Of a stretch of 64,000 nucleotides of DNA, positions 1-8,006 are shown piece by piece. The DNA comes from Crocinitomicaceae bacterium (lineage in GTDB: Bacteria; Bacteroidota; Bacteroidia; Flavobacteriales_D; Crocinitomicaceae), in the NCBI GenBank assembly GCA_029249445.1, contig JAQWHI010000018.1, positions 434,001 to 498,000 of the forward strand, in the 5' to 3' direction. Both the position numbers and the translations under genes were made by a program. Every line of letters begins with the position of its first letter. Position 1 is the first letter of the stretch. Below the pieces are notes generated by a model. It made no database searches. It saw only the letters and a program-made list of their open reading frames with translations, and was not told the DNA's origin.

Positions 1-179
1 TCAATTGCTCTGAAATTTGATTCGCCTTTTTCTGTAAACAACTCTCCAATTGTTTTTTGGTAATGCGCCTCAATTTCAGCATCCGAATCAATAAAAGGAA
101 CATCGATGTGCTTGGCCAATTTTTTTCCAAGTGTAGTTTTACCACATCCCATAAATCCAACAAGTATCACTCGTTTCAT
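1..179 (-). CDS. aroK: Shikimate kinase, partial (3' end outside window)
   Basis: Shikimate kinase phosphorylates shikimate at the 3-hydroxyl with ATP, the fifth step of the chorismate pathway, in the cytoplasm. The 59 visible N-terminal residues start MKRVILVGFMGCGKTT, which contains the family P-loop GxxGxGKTT, followed by the shikimate-binding FIDSD segment (about residues 33-37) and the conserved ELFTEKGE..FR region of the family. The ATG at 177-179 is the only start in frame before the P-loop. The gene runs off the left edge, so the rest cannot be judged. It reads away from the tRNA-Lys gene, so the two are divergent. Confidence 0.9.
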   Translation of the reverse strand, partial: MKRVILVGFMGCGKTTLGKKLAKHIDVPFIDSDAEIEAHYQKTIGELFTEKGESNFRAI

Positions 180-306
180 GGCTCTAAGATAATTAAATAT
201 AACTCACATTACAATCCCCCTAAACCATTGAATACCGCCTAAATTCTTCATTTGTAAATACAAAGGAAAAAAAATAGAAAAAACAGAAAAAAATGGTTTG
301 AGAAGG

Positions 307-336
307 TTGTTAAAATGAATAGTATGCATATATTTG
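307..336 (+). promoter_or_regulatory. Promoter of tRNA-Lys (Bacteroidota type)
   Basis: TTG at 307-309, a 19-base spacer and TATATTTG at 329-336 match the Bacteroidota sigma-70 pattern TTG-N19-TAnnTTTG. Transcription would start near 342, about 14 bases before the tRNA. Confidence 0.75.
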
Positions 337-355
337 CACTCGCAATCGCGGAGAT

Positions 356-428
356 GATCTCTTAGCTCAGTTGGTAGAGCAACGCCCTTTTAAGGCGTGG
401 GCCCTGGGTTCGAGCCCCAGAGGGATCA
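356..428 (+). tRNA. tRNA-Lys (anticodon TTT)
   Basis: The cloverleaf can be folded by eye. The acceptor GATCTCT (356-362) pairs with AGGGATC (421-427) with one T-G wobble. The D arm is GCTCAGTTGGTAGAGC. The anticodon stem ACGCC/GGCGT encloses CTTTTAA, giving anticodon TTT. The T arm is CTGGG-TTCGAGC-CCCAG. The discriminator base is A428 and CCA is not encoded. A rho-independent terminator follows. Confidence 0.97.
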
Positions 429-440
429 CTTGAACAACAC

Positions 441-478
441 AAAAAAGCCGTAACTATCGAATAGTTACGGCTTTTTCT
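441..478 (+). terminator. Terminator after tRNA-Lys
   Basis: Inverted repeat AAAAAGCCGTAACTAT / ATAGTTACGGCTTTTT with a three-base loop, ending in a T-rich tract. Confidence 0.85.
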
Positions 479-701
479 TTTTAATATGTGACCACAAGTG
501 CTACCGCCAAAATCTTAATAATAAGATTGAGAAGATGAAACGACTAGCAAAAAAAATGTAAAAAAACTACCTAAAGACCATCAAGTATATGAGGCCATTT
601 ATTATCCATAAAGAACTAAACAAGATCACAGCTGTAGATTATAAATTCGAGCATTAAAGCCTGTCTACAATATATTTTGTATTATTAAAAAAAATACTAC
701 T
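479..701. other. Non-coding stretch before the small membrane protein gene
   Basis: No convincing gene. An ATG at 535 opens a short frame broken by a stop after eight codons, which could be a decayed small ORF, but it resembles nothing I know. The end of the stretch (around 670-680) has an AT-rich block with a TATTTTG-like sequence that may be the promoter of the next gene. Confidence 0.4.
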
Positions 702-1085
702 ATGAAAACAAAATTATCATTATCCATTATTGGATTCTACAACCTAATTGTAGGCTCCGCAATGTTGTTCTTTGCTGAGGCAATAGGAAATCAAATTGTA
801 AACTCTGAAAACGTTGAAGCCATTAAAATGGGCGAAATGTTCCATTATGGTCTCGCACCTGCAATTTTGACAATTGCGTTCGTGCTCTTACTCGCTCGAA
901 ATTGCTCAATCGATACAGCGAAGAACATGTTGATTGGCTACATCGTTGGTACATTGGTACTAATGTATGTTTTCTTTGGAGTCTTAGCGAATGAAGCACT
1001 AATCAACTTTAGCATAGAAAGTGCTGCGCCAGATATTGTATTCCTTGCATTTGCTGTCTTTGCTTATCTAAAAGCCAAAGAATAA
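702..1085 (+). CDS. Small multi-pass membrane protein, unknown function
   Basis: A 127-residue hydrophobic protein with four likely transmembrane segments (about residues 5-28, 48-67, 74-97 and 106-123) and short polar loops. The two halves look alike in layout, as in small four-helix bundle membrane families, but I do not recognise a named family. It stands alone, with a terminator directly behind it (1092-1139). The start MKTKLSLSIIGFYNL fits an inner-membrane protein without a cleaved signal. No function is proposed. Confidence 0.75.
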   Translation: MKTKLSLSIIGFYNLIVGSAMLFFAEAIGNQIVNSENVEAIKMGEMFHYGLAPAILTIAFVLLLARNCSIDTAKNMLIGYIVGTLVLMYVFFGVLANEALINFSIESAAPDIVFLAFAVFAYLKAKE

Positions 1086-1091
1086 ATAAGA

Positions 1092-1139
1092 GGTCCAATG
1101 TGGGTCAAATCATTTTGATCCACATTGAACCATTTTTTT
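1092..1139 (+). terminator. Terminator of the small membrane protein gene
   Basis: A long inverted repeat, GGTCCAATGTGGGTCAAA paired with TTTGATCCACATTGAACC with a few mismatches, is followed by seven T. Confidence 0.8.
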
Positions 1140-1144
1140 CAAAT

Positions 1145-1366
1145 AAAAAACCCGCACAGCACGTTAATCGAAGCCTCAATTAACACGATTAGGATTGCTG
1201 AAATGATCTGAAATCCGCTGTTTGGTGTCCCTCAGTCACAAGTGATTGCGGTCTGTCATACTATTTCGAAGACGCTCCTTTTAAAAATTTCCCTAAGCTT
1301 CAAATTTATCCATACGGGTCCCTCTTTCGAGGTGAACACACATTCCGTCATAGCGGGCTGCATTCT
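1145..1366 (-). ncRNA. Candidate structured small RNA, possibly 6S type
   Basis: No protein frame covers this stretch, yet on the minus strand it has all parts of an RNA gene. A promoter (TTG at 1399-1397, 18-base spacer, TATCTTTG at 1378-1371) predicts a start near 1365. The 3' end has GCGGG (1155-1151) followed by six U. CCCGC (1358-1354, 5' side) can pair with that GCGGG to close the whole molecule of about 220 nt. Inside are a GAAA-tetraloop hairpin CCTC-GAAA-GAGG, a possible longer helix GTGTTC / GGACAC, and a hairpin GTTAAT / ATTAAC before the 3' closing strand. Size, closing stem and central open region suit 6S RNA, and a flavobacterial 6S family is known, but I cannot align to it here. 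Another unknown RNA remains possible. Confidence 0.55.
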
Positions 1367-1370
1367 GTAA

Positions 1371-1399
1371 CAAAGATAAAACATTCTGGACGAACACAA
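1371..1399 (-). promoter_or_regulatory. Promoter of the candidate small RNA
   Basis: On the minus strand TTG, an 18-base spacer, then TATCTTTG: a near-perfect Bacteroidota promoter with no protein gene behind it. This is the main reason to believe in the RNA at 1145-1366. Confidence 0.65.
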
Positions 1400-1608
1400 T
1401 TCAGAACAACAAATGAATTGAAAAATAATACCTGAGATGCTTTGTTTAATGATTTAATCTGAAAAAGCGTATTTTTTTTTCATGTGCTAATGGAACTAAA
1501 AAAAATACTATTTAATTTTCAATTTAAATACACATCCTATCTCATATGCCTTATTCAATGATGCAAGAACAAGTCTAATTTCAAAATATAAAAGAGAATT
1601 CCTTTAAC
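1400..1608. other. AT-rich non-coding stretch
   Basis: Between the RNA promoter and the end of the MscS gene. No ORF with protein character and no clear hairpin with a T tract was seen. A single TTGTTTAA at 1442-1449 has no matching partner. Confidence 0.5.
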
Positions 1609-2475
1609 TTAAACCTTATCTCCACTCTTATCTTTGAAAGTAGAAGCCATCTCTTTAATATAGATGTCACGCTGAGGAAATGGAATATTCAGACCTTCAT
1701 TTGCAAGTTTCTTGTAAACAATTCTCCTGAGATCCGATTTGACATTATCGATAATAAAGCCATGTTTCGACCAAAATATTAACTCAAACTTCAAAGCTGA
1801 TTCTCCAAAGTTTTTAAATCGAACATAGTTTTTAGGTGTTTTGGAAATGTAGGAATTTTCTTCCATTGTTTGTTCAAGACAATAAAAAACTCTTTCAACA
1901 TCTGAACCATAGGCAACATTCACATTTACCGTAAACCTTACATCATCACTACCATGCGACCAATTTGTAACCTTTTCAACAATGAATTTAGAGTTGGGGA
2001 TAATAATCGTCACATCATCTCTAGTTAAGATCTCAGAGCTGCGGAGATTTATCTCTAAAACCTTCCCAACAATGCCGTCCAATTCGACAATATCACCAAT
2101 TTTTAAAGACCCTTCAAACAATAGAAATAATCCAGACACGAAATCCTTAAAAATATTCTGCAATCCCAAACCAAGACCAATCAATAAGGCCGTGGAACCG
2201 AAAAGTAGTGCCGTTATTTCAAATCCCATAACTTTGATGGCAATAAAGACACTTATCGTCCAACCTAGAAACTTAATGATTAGGAAAACCGAATTTCGAC
2301 GCTTCGCATCAACTTTGTCGATAATAAAACGAGGCTGAAGAATCATTTTGCGCAAGAACAGAATAAGAATCCATGTGATGGCCATTACGATAATACCTAA
2401 AAGAACATTTTTCATCAGAATAACATTCTCTCCAAACCTACCTAATTCAAGGTTAAAAAACTCATGACTTGTCAT
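1609..2475 (-). CDS. MscS-family mechanosensitive channel
   Basis: Small-conductance mechanosensitive channel of the inner membrane, which opens on membrane tension to release solutes after osmotic downshock. The 288 residues match the short MscS length. There are three transmembrane helices (about 22-42, 62-84, 88-122). The third is the Gly/Ala-rich pore helix with the hallmark GLGLQNIFKDFVSG and continues into FEGSLKIGDIVEL, the start of the beta domain. The C-terminal mixed domain ends near residue 265 and is followed by a short charged tail. On the minus strand the start codon lies four bases after CATCTTTG (2487-2480), so the mRNA may be leaderless. The gene is monocistronic. Confidence 0.92.
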   Translation of the reverse strand: MTSHEFFNLELGRFGENVILMKNVLLGIIVMAITWILILFLRKMILQPRFIIDKVDAKRRNSVFLIIKFLGWTISVFIAIKVMGFEITALLFGSTALLIGLGLGLQNIFKDFVSGLFLLFEGSLKIGDIVELDGIVGKVLEINLRSSEILTRDDVTIIIPNSKFIVEKVTNWSHGSDDVRFTVNVNVAYGSDVERVFYCLEQTMEENSYISKTPKNYVRFKNFGESALKFELIFWSKHGFIIDNVKSDLRRIVYKKLANEGLNIPFPQRDIYIKEMASTFKDKSGDKV

Positions 2476-2479
2476 AGAG

Positions 2480-2487
2480 CAAAGATG
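2480..2487 (-). promoter_or_regulatory. -7 box four bases before mscS start
   Basis: CATCTTTG (minus strand) differs from TAnnTTTG by one base and is separated from ATG by CTCT. The predicted start of transcription coincides with the start codon. Confidence 0.5.
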
Positions 2488-2559
2488 AACATTATAACTT
2501 CCTTTTGAAAGAAAATAAATGAATAATATTCCTATATTCGCTCGTACAACGAAGTAAAT

Positions 2560-3126
2560 ATGGCGACTACATCAGATATAAAAAATGGATTGTGCTTGAA
2601 TCACAACGGAAAACTCGCTCAAATCATCGAGTTTCAACATGTTAAACCGGGCAAAGGCCCAGCATTTGTGCGCACAAAAATGCGGCAAATAGAAAGCGGA
2701 AAGGTATTGGATTTCACCTTCTCTGCCGGTCATAAAATAGAAATTGTTCGAATTGAAAATAGAGAATACCAATACCTCTACAAAGAAGGAGATTCCTTCG
2801 TATTTATGAACAACAAGAATTACGAGCAAGTGAACATCCCGCGTGAAATGGTAGACAAACCTGAATTCTTATCAGAAGGAATGATTTGTATCATACTCTT
2901 TCATGCTGAAGAAGAAATGCCACTTGTCCTTGAATTACCAATGCATATTGTCTCAGAAGTAACTTATACCGAACCGGGGATTAAAGGTGATACTGCAACC
3001 AACACAATGAAGCCAGCAACTATTGCAACAGGTGCTGAAGTGCGTGTTCCCCTTTTCATAGACACTGGAGAAACCATTAAAATAGATACACGTACCGGAG
3101 TCTATGTTGAACGTGTGAAAAACTAA
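2560..3126 (+). CDS. efp: Elongation factor P
   Basis: EF-P binds between the P and E sites of the ribosome and rescues stalling at polyproline stretches. The 188 residues are the standard length with three beta-barrel domains: KOW-like 1-65, OB 66-128 and OB 130-188. The loop PGKGPAF presents K32, the residue modified in other EF-Ps. The EF-P signature lies at the end (IDTGETIKIDTRTGVYVERV). The start MATTSDIKNG is the usual one. TATATTCG about 20 bases upstream is a plausible -7 box. No EpmA/EpmB-type gene is next to it. A terminator follows at 3151. Confidence 0.97.
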   Translation: MATTSDIKNGLCLNHNGKLAQIIEFQHVKPGKGPAFVRTKMRQIESGKVLDFTFSAGHKIEIVRIENREYQYLYKEGDSFVFMNNKNYEQVNIPREMVDKPEFLSEGMICIILFHAEEEMPLVLELPMHIVSEVTYTEPGIKGDTATNTMKPATIATGAEVRVPLFIDTGETIKIDTRTGVYVERVKN

Positions 3127-3150
3127 AAATTGATCGAACTATAAATATAA

Positions 3151-3178
3151 CGGAGCCATTTTATGGCTTCGTTTTTTT
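3151..3178 (+). terminator. Terminator of efp
   Basis: CGGAGCCAT / ATGGCTTCG stem with a short T loop, then seven T. Confidence 0.8.
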
Positions 3179-3288
3179 GTTATTTCTATTGCTGTTTGAT
3201 CCTTTTTGAGGAGGTTACAATTAACATAAAGTAACATATTAGAGTCTCCATAAGCTATTCTTGATTCGAGAAATAAACTCCAATTCTC

Positions 3289-3296
3289 TATCTTTG
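3289..3296 (+). promoter_or_regulatory. -7 box four bases before the DUF2452 start
   Basis: A perfect TATCTTTG, then TGTC, then the ATG at 3301. The -33 element is not clear. The spacing implies a leaderless message. Confidence 0.6.
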
Positions 3297-3300
3297 TGTC

Positions 3301-3753
3301 ATGAGTGAGAAATTTGAAAACCCAATTGATCCTGATAAAATTACCGAGACTCCAAGTACACTTGAGTATGGACATCATCTCGGTTCACCAGTGATAAAGC
3401 CGGAGGATCAAGGAAAATTGAAAGGCCGTGCTCTAGCTGCTATGGAGCATCAAACGGACATGCAAATGGATCAAATCCGACAGCAAATGCAACTGTTGGC
3501 AGATCAAGCAAAAAAACTCAATAGTCGAAAAGTAATTTCTGAAATAATATATGCTTCAGAAATTCGATTTGAGCCGCTCATCAATCATACCTACCATCTG
3601 TATCGAAAAGAAGACTCCACTTCCCTACTCTCGCTCATTGCACCAGACCAATGGGGTCGATCAAAAAAAACCTTCAGTTATATTGCAACCGTTCGCTTAC
3701 TTGCTGACCACACATGGGATGTTATTGAAAAGAATGAGGACTTTGAATTTTAA
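3301..3753 (+). CDS. DUF2452 family protein
   Basis: A 150-residue soluble protein without signal or membrane segment. It has a short acidic N-terminus, a Gln/Met-rich amphipathic helix (about 45-75, MQMDQIRQQMQLLADQAKKL) and a C-terminal half with FEPLINHTYHLYRK and LIAPDQWG, which I recognise as the DUF2452 pattern. The function of the family is unknown. The gene lies alone between efp and a convergent gene. Its start codon is four bases after a perfect TATCTTTG box. Confidence 0.85.
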   Translation: MSEKFENPIDPDKITETPSTLEYGHHLGSPVIKPEDQGKLKGRALAAMEHQTDMQMDQIRQQMQLLADQAKKLNSRKVISEIIYASEIRFEPLINHTYHLYRKEDSTSLLSLIAPDQWGRSKKTFSYIATVRLLADHTWDVIEKNEDFEF

Positions 3754-3795
3754 GGGAACCCACTAAAATCAAATTGATCCTCAAAGCACATCGCA

Positions 3796-5694
3796 TTATC
3801 TGCTGTAAATACGCATCTGCTTTATGTATAACTGCCGCGTCATGTGCTCTAGCTTGAACTCCACATCCAAAGCAAACCTGAAATATGTGGTATCCACAAA
3901 ATGACTTCGTAAATAACGTTGTTTAATTCGCTCCAAAACATTAGCGAAATGTTGAATTTCTTCATCTGTCATGACAAGTCTGCCTCCATTTAAACTCGAA
4001 AAATTAATTATGTCGATTCCCGACTCTTGTTTTCCATAAATTGAAGTCGTCTCATCAGGGTAGCAGATGAACTCATCACAAGAAACACCACGAACCGGCT
4101 GAACGACACTCACCTCCCCAAGCTGCGCATTTACTACAAATCCAGGGAAATCATCTCGGTACAAATTACATGTTATTGCTACACCATTGACCTCTTCATC
4201 TGGAAAAGAGCGATGTACTAAAACACCCATTGCCACTGTAGAATGATCAATATTAAATGCTTCTCGCTCCATAAAAGCATTGTAGGACCAAAGACTGGCC
4301 CAAACATGCCGAACAGCATTCGCAATCGATTGATTCTCGCCATATATTTCTCCTGTTTTTGATGAATAAATACCTGCACCTGAAAACCCTTTTCTATCTT
4401 CTGCATTCGTAGATGAACGAAAGCGCATTCGTCGAAAACTACCCAACCGCAAAATCATGAGCTCAATCTCATTCAACAGAGACAACTCCAAGTCACTATT
4501 TAAAATTAAGGTACGAATCTCGTCCAACGCTCCATGCAATTCCTCTAGTGGCATTGATTGCTGATATCTCGCTATTAAATCATCAATTTTAATCTGAACA
4601 CCACTTCGATCAACATGATTTTGATAAAAAGAAAAAGGAATTGCAAAAGCTGATTCCGGAATTTCGAAATCAATTTTAGCTGAGTATTTTCTTAATTCAC
4701 CAAAATTGGCCGCCTTATTTCCAACAACAGTACTCAATCGCTCTTTCAATAGGCGCCCAGGAACAAGCGAGTCAACCGATAGGTCTCTCTTTAACTTGAC
4801 TCGTTTCACTGGTTCACGTTCCTCTGAAAAATCAATTTTTGATTCTTCAATTAAAAAAGTATCCTGTTCAACACTAAATACAACATATTTGCCATCAAAG
4901 GAACGAATGTAATCTGAATCAAATGCATTCGTATACGCACAAATCGGTATTTTTCGATTTTGTCCAAGCAATGTAACATGACTAAGCGGCGTTTGAAATC
5001 GAATAACGATCACTCCTGAAACCAGCGGAAAAACATCGGGTATATCATTCACCACAATAATGTCTGTAGAGCAAATTGATGGATGAACAGAATCCCAATT
5101 TTCAATGATGCGCAACTTACCGTGGGACAGATGTTTTGCTATTGGCTGAAAAACCTGACCGTCATAAATCTCATTTGGAGCAATTGTCGGCAAAACTCCT
5201 TTTGTATCGACATTGTTTTTCAGATATGAGGTATTGACCATCAAATACAAATTATCGCTAAAAAACACGTGTTCTGAAACCGCCCAGAAAAAACGTGTCA
5301 ATAGGTTCAAATCCATCCGGTCAGAAGGGCCAAGCTCCAATGTGTAGGTATCCAATGCTTTGTAATAGTTAATATTCGCAAGTAGGAACCTTCTATCACT
5401 ATTGCCAGAGTAGGCAGTCGCGTTGAATTCCGACACCGAGCCAATGAAGCCCAGTTCATCTATACAATATTCATAATGAAATTCGTGGTCCTCTGAAGAA
5501 ATAAAATGCAGTCGATTGTCGCTGCAATCAAAAACAACTTTTAACGACTGAACCTGTCCGTATTTTTGGTACAGTGGTAGCGAGCTCATTTGCTGAAACT
5601 GCTCGTATGATTTTAATTTAGAGATGTAACTGGATTGCGCGGTTCCAAGGAAACCGACAAAGAAAAAAATTGAACAACTTACAATGAACTTCAT
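3796..5694 (-). CDS. Exported dikinase-like protein (phosphohistidine + PPDK-type ATP domain)
   Basis: A 632-residue protein with an N-terminal signal peptide (cleavage likely after GTAQ, residue 20). Residues 21-205 match nothing I know. Residues about 207-255 hold a swivelling phosphohistidine segment, TPLSHVTLLGQNRKIP, with H239. Residues about 305-630 are the ATP-binding domain of pyruvate phosphate dikinase/PEP synthase, with VGNKAANFGELR (323-334) and RFRSSTNAED (423-432). The His domain before the ATP domain, and the LSHV..N wording, are as in plant glucan water dikinases and not as in PEP synthase. No PEP-binding barrel is present. ATP is not expected in the periplasm, so the reaction is unclear; it may have lost activity or use another phosphoryl donor. 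Downstream of yaaA with a 48-base gap. Confidence 0.75.
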   Translation of the reverse strand: MKFIVSCSIFFFVGFLGTAQSSYISKLKSYEQFQQMSSLPLYQKYGQVQSLKVVFDCSDNRLHFISSEDHEFHYEYCIDELGFIGSVSEFNATAYSGNSDRRFLLANINYYKALDTYTLELGPSDRMDLNLLTRFFWAVSEHVFFSDNLYLMVNTSYLKNNVDTKGVLPTIAPNEIYDGQVFQPIAKHLSHGKLRIIENWDSVHPSICSTDIIVVNDIPDVFPLVSGVIVIRFQTPLSHVTLLGQNRKIPICAYTNAFDSDYIRSFDGKYVVFSVEQDTFLIEESKIDFSEEREPVKRVKLKRDLSVDSLVPGRLLKERLSTVVGNKAANFGELRKYSAKIDFEIPESAFAIPFSFYQNHVDRSGVQIKIDDLIARYQQSMPLEELHGALDEIRTLILNSDLELSLLNEIELMILRLGSFRRMRFRSSTNAEDRKGFSGAGIYSSKTGEIYGENQSIANAVRHVWASLWSYNAFMEREAFNIDHSTVAMGVLVHRSFPDEEVNGVAITCNLYRDDFPGFVVNAQLGEVSVVQPVRGVSCDEFICYPDETTSIYGKQESGIDIINFSSLNGGRLVMTDEEIQHFANVLERIKQRYLRSHFVDTTYFRFALDVEFKLEHMTRQLYIKQMRIYSR

Positions 5695-5742
5695 CCGGTA
5701 ATTATTTCGTAAAAACCAGTTACATGCAAAAACCGTTCTTTT

Positions 5743-6501
5743 TTATCGCGTAAACACCCATTGGTCTCCTTTCGAGAGATTGACATTGTAAATGTATCCA
5801 TCAATATCGAAACCTTTTGCCTCTTCCGGATCATTGATATTACGCTCTACTATGTATCTCGCCATTGCTCCTCGAGCTCGTTTGGAAAAAACCATTATGG
5901 TTTTGTAGTCACCATTTTTGAAGTCTTTAAAACTTGGAGTAATGATTCTGGCTTTCAACGATTTTGAATCGGCTGCTTTAAAATACTCTGCAGAAGCTAG
6001 ATTAAAAATCACTTCTGTTTCTTCACTATTTAGTTGATCAGCAATTTTAGATCCCCAAAACTTATATAAATTCTTCTTTTTAGGAGTTACTTCCCATCTG
6101 GTTCCCATTTCAAGTCGATACGGGTAAATCAGATCCAGCGGCTTGAGTAAACCGTACAAACCTGACAAAACACGAACTTTTAATTGTGCTTCTTCAAGCT
6201 GTTCATTCGTGAGACTCCCCACATCAAACCCACGGAACACCTCACCATTAAATGCTGCAATAGCACATGCATTTGAAGCATCACTTTCTATACTTGGTTT
6301 CCATTGTTGATTTCTATCAAAGTTCAGCTTGGACAAATCGCCGGAAAGATGCATTAATTCTCCAATTTTATTTGCAGACAACTTACTCAGTTTATTCATC
6401 AAAAGTTGAGCTTCATCCATAAAAAATGGAACAGATACCTCATCAGTTTGAAGCGTTTTTGTCATGTCAAGTGCTTTCGCAGGCGAGAGTAATATTTTCA
6501 T
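5743..6501 (-). CDS. yaaA: YaaA family peroxide stress protein (DUF328)
   Basis: In E. coli YaaA limits free iron and DNA damage during peroxide stress and binds DNA. The 252 residues match the family length. Family marks are the N-terminal MKILLSPAKALD, LSGLYGLLKPLDLIYPYRLEMGT (about 112-134) and NLASAEYFKA. It is cytoplasmic, with no signal. The start codon is four bases after TTTCTTTG on the minus strand. It may be co-transcribed with the exported dikinase-like gene behind it, though no functional link is obvious. Confidence 0.93.
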   Translation of the reverse strand: MKILLSPAKALDMTKTLQTDEVSVPFFMDEAQLLMNKLSKLSANKIGELMHLSGDLSKLNFDRNQQWKPSIESDASNACAIAAFNGEVFRGFDVGSLTNEQLEEAQLKVRVLSGLYGLLKPLDLIYPYRLEMGTRWEVTPKKKNLYKFWGSKIADQLNSEETEVIFNLASAEYFKAADSKSLKARIITPSFKDFKNGDYKTIMVFSKRARGAMARYIVERNINDPEEAKGFDIDGYIYNVNLSKGDQWVFTR

Positions 6502-6505
6502 AGTT

Positions 6506-6513
6506 CAAAGAAA
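6506..6513 (-). promoter_or_regulatory. Possible -7 box four bases before yaaA
   Basis: TTTCTTTG on the minus strand (one mismatch to TAnnTTTG), then AACT and the ATG. Confidence 0.35.
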
Positions 6514-6562
6514 CTAAATTTTGACAACAAAAAATAAACTACCTGCTCATAAATATCTTAAA

Positions 6563-7990
6563 TCAACTGAGAAATAATAGAGAAAAGACAACAACAATAA
6601 CTACGCTGACAAGGTTGAGTACAAATCCAGCCTTTGCCATATCGCTAATCTTTAATTTTCCTGAGGAAAAAACAATTGCATTGGGCGGTGTACCCACAGG
6701 AAGCATAAATGCGCAGCTTGCAGCTAGAGTAATCGGCATACACAGCTGTAAAATATCAAAGCCTGAGTCTACAGCAAAGGACGCGACAACGGGAACAAAA
6801 ACAGAAACCAACGCCATGTTCGACATAATTTCAGTGCCAAAAATTGCGATCAATACCAAAACCCCTAGTAAAATTGCCAAAGGTGCTGAAGCATAATTTT
6901 CAAAAACACTTGACAACTGCTGAATAACACCATTGACTTCTAGCATTTTCGCCAATGCCATTCCTCCACCGAATAGAATTAGTATACCCCATGGCAATCG
7001 CCTGGTGTCACTCCAATCCAATAACTTTACTTTTTTCGTAGAACTCGGGAGAAAAAAGAGTAAAATTGCACCAAAAACAGCAACTCCTTCGTCTGAATAT
7101 TTTATTGGGGTATAAGTCATTAGTGGTACGCGAAATGACCAAAGAAGGACTATTGCTAAAAATAGAGATAACACCCGAATTTGATTGCTCGTCCAAGGTG
7201 TTTTTTCCTCACGCACATCCTCTATTTTTTCTTTTCTTTCCTTACCCAAAAAGAGAGAAAAAAATAGAAATACCAAAATCATAATAACAAAACTAAGAGG
7301 CATTCCAACCTGCATCCAATCCAAAAACGTAATTTCAATCTGATGCTGATCTTGTAATGTTCCAGCCATAAGGATATTTGGAGGGGATCCCACTAAGGTA
7401 GCCATACCTCCAACACTAGCTCCATATGCTACAGCCAGCAGTAAAAAAACTGGAAACTTTGACTTCTTATCTGAACGAACTTTTGAGAGAACAGCAAGTG
7501 CCATCGGTAACATCATCAATGCAGTTGCTGTATTTGAAATCCACATACTCAAAACCCCTGTACTGAGTAAAAAACCCAATATAATTCTTGACTTGGAAGT
7601 TCCAACGAGACGTATAATGCCCTCTGCTATTTGTTTATGTACTTCCCATTTTTCGAGCGCCAATGAGAGAACAAACCCTCCAAAAAATAAATAAATATAC
7701 TTGTGTCCGTAGGCGCTAGTCAATTGAACAGAATCAAGCACACCAAGTGGAATAGCAAATACAAAGGGGAACAACGCTGTGATATAAATAGGAACAACCT
7801 CAAACAGCCAAAAGGTTACCATCAGACCAGCGACAGCAATAGCATACCAAAAAGTAGCTTGGGCATTATGTGGTGTCACAAACAATATTGCTGCAAACAC
7901 AAACAAGGTAACAGCCGTAATCATTGTCTTCATGTTGAGCCTTTCCATAACATCGAATGTACTACTTTTATATCTTATTTGAAGGTCCAT
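6563..7990 (-). CDS. SLC13/DASS-type sodium-coupled anion transporter
   Basis: A 475-residue inner-membrane carrier with about 11-12 helices. Both substrate/sodium motifs of the DASS family are visible: WISNTATALMMLP followed by GSPPNILMA in the first half, and IMSNMALVSVFVP followed by LPVGTPPNAIVFS in the second. Family members import dicarboxylates, citrate or sulfate with sodium; the substrate here cannot be decided. The given start (MDLQIRYKSS) lies 16 bases from the divergent rluF start; an internal Met at residue 15 or 20 (MERLNMKTMI) would leave room for a promoter and is equally plausible. Confidence 0.88.
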   Translation of the reverse strand: MDLQIRYKSSTFDVMERLNMKTMITAVTLFVFAAILFVTPHNAQATFWYAIAVAGLMVTFWLFEVVPIYITALFPFVFAIPLGVLDSVQLTSAYGHKYIYLFFGGFVLSLALEKWEVHKQIAEGIIRLVGTSKSRIILGFLLSTGVLSMWISNTATALMMLPMALAVLSKVRSDKKSKFPVFLLLAVAYGASVGGMATLVGSPPNILMAGTLQDQHQIEITFLDWMQVGMPLSFVIMILVFLFFSLFLGKERKEKIEDVREEKTPWTSNQIRVLSLFLAIVLLWSFRVPLMTYTPIKYSDEGVAVFGAILLFFLPSSTKKVKLLDWSDTRRLPWGILILFGGGMALAKMLEVNGVIQQLSSVFENYASAPLAILLGVLVLIAIFGTEIMSNMALVSVFVPVVASFAVDSGFDILQLCMPITLAASCAFMLPVGTPPNAIVFSSGKLKISDMAKAGFVLNLVSVVIVVVFSLLFLS

Positions 7991-7994
7991 TTGT

Positions 7995-8002
7995 TATATT
8001 TG
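7995..8002 (+). promoter_or_regulatory. -7 box four bases before rluF
   Basis: A perfect TATATTTG, then TGGC, then the ATG at 8007. A leaderless transcript is implied. Confidence 0.6.
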
Positions 8003-8006
8003 TGGC

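Noticed and set aside
535..656. Broken short frame after the tRNA terminator (one internal stop)
   Set aside because: It resembles no known protein and such frames are expected by chance in AT-rich DNA; a decayed gene cannot be shown.
1442..1449. Single TTGTTTAA downstream of mscS
   Set aside because: No partner half-site at the right distance; single copies of this AT-rich octamer also occur inside genes (for example near 3920 and 14400).
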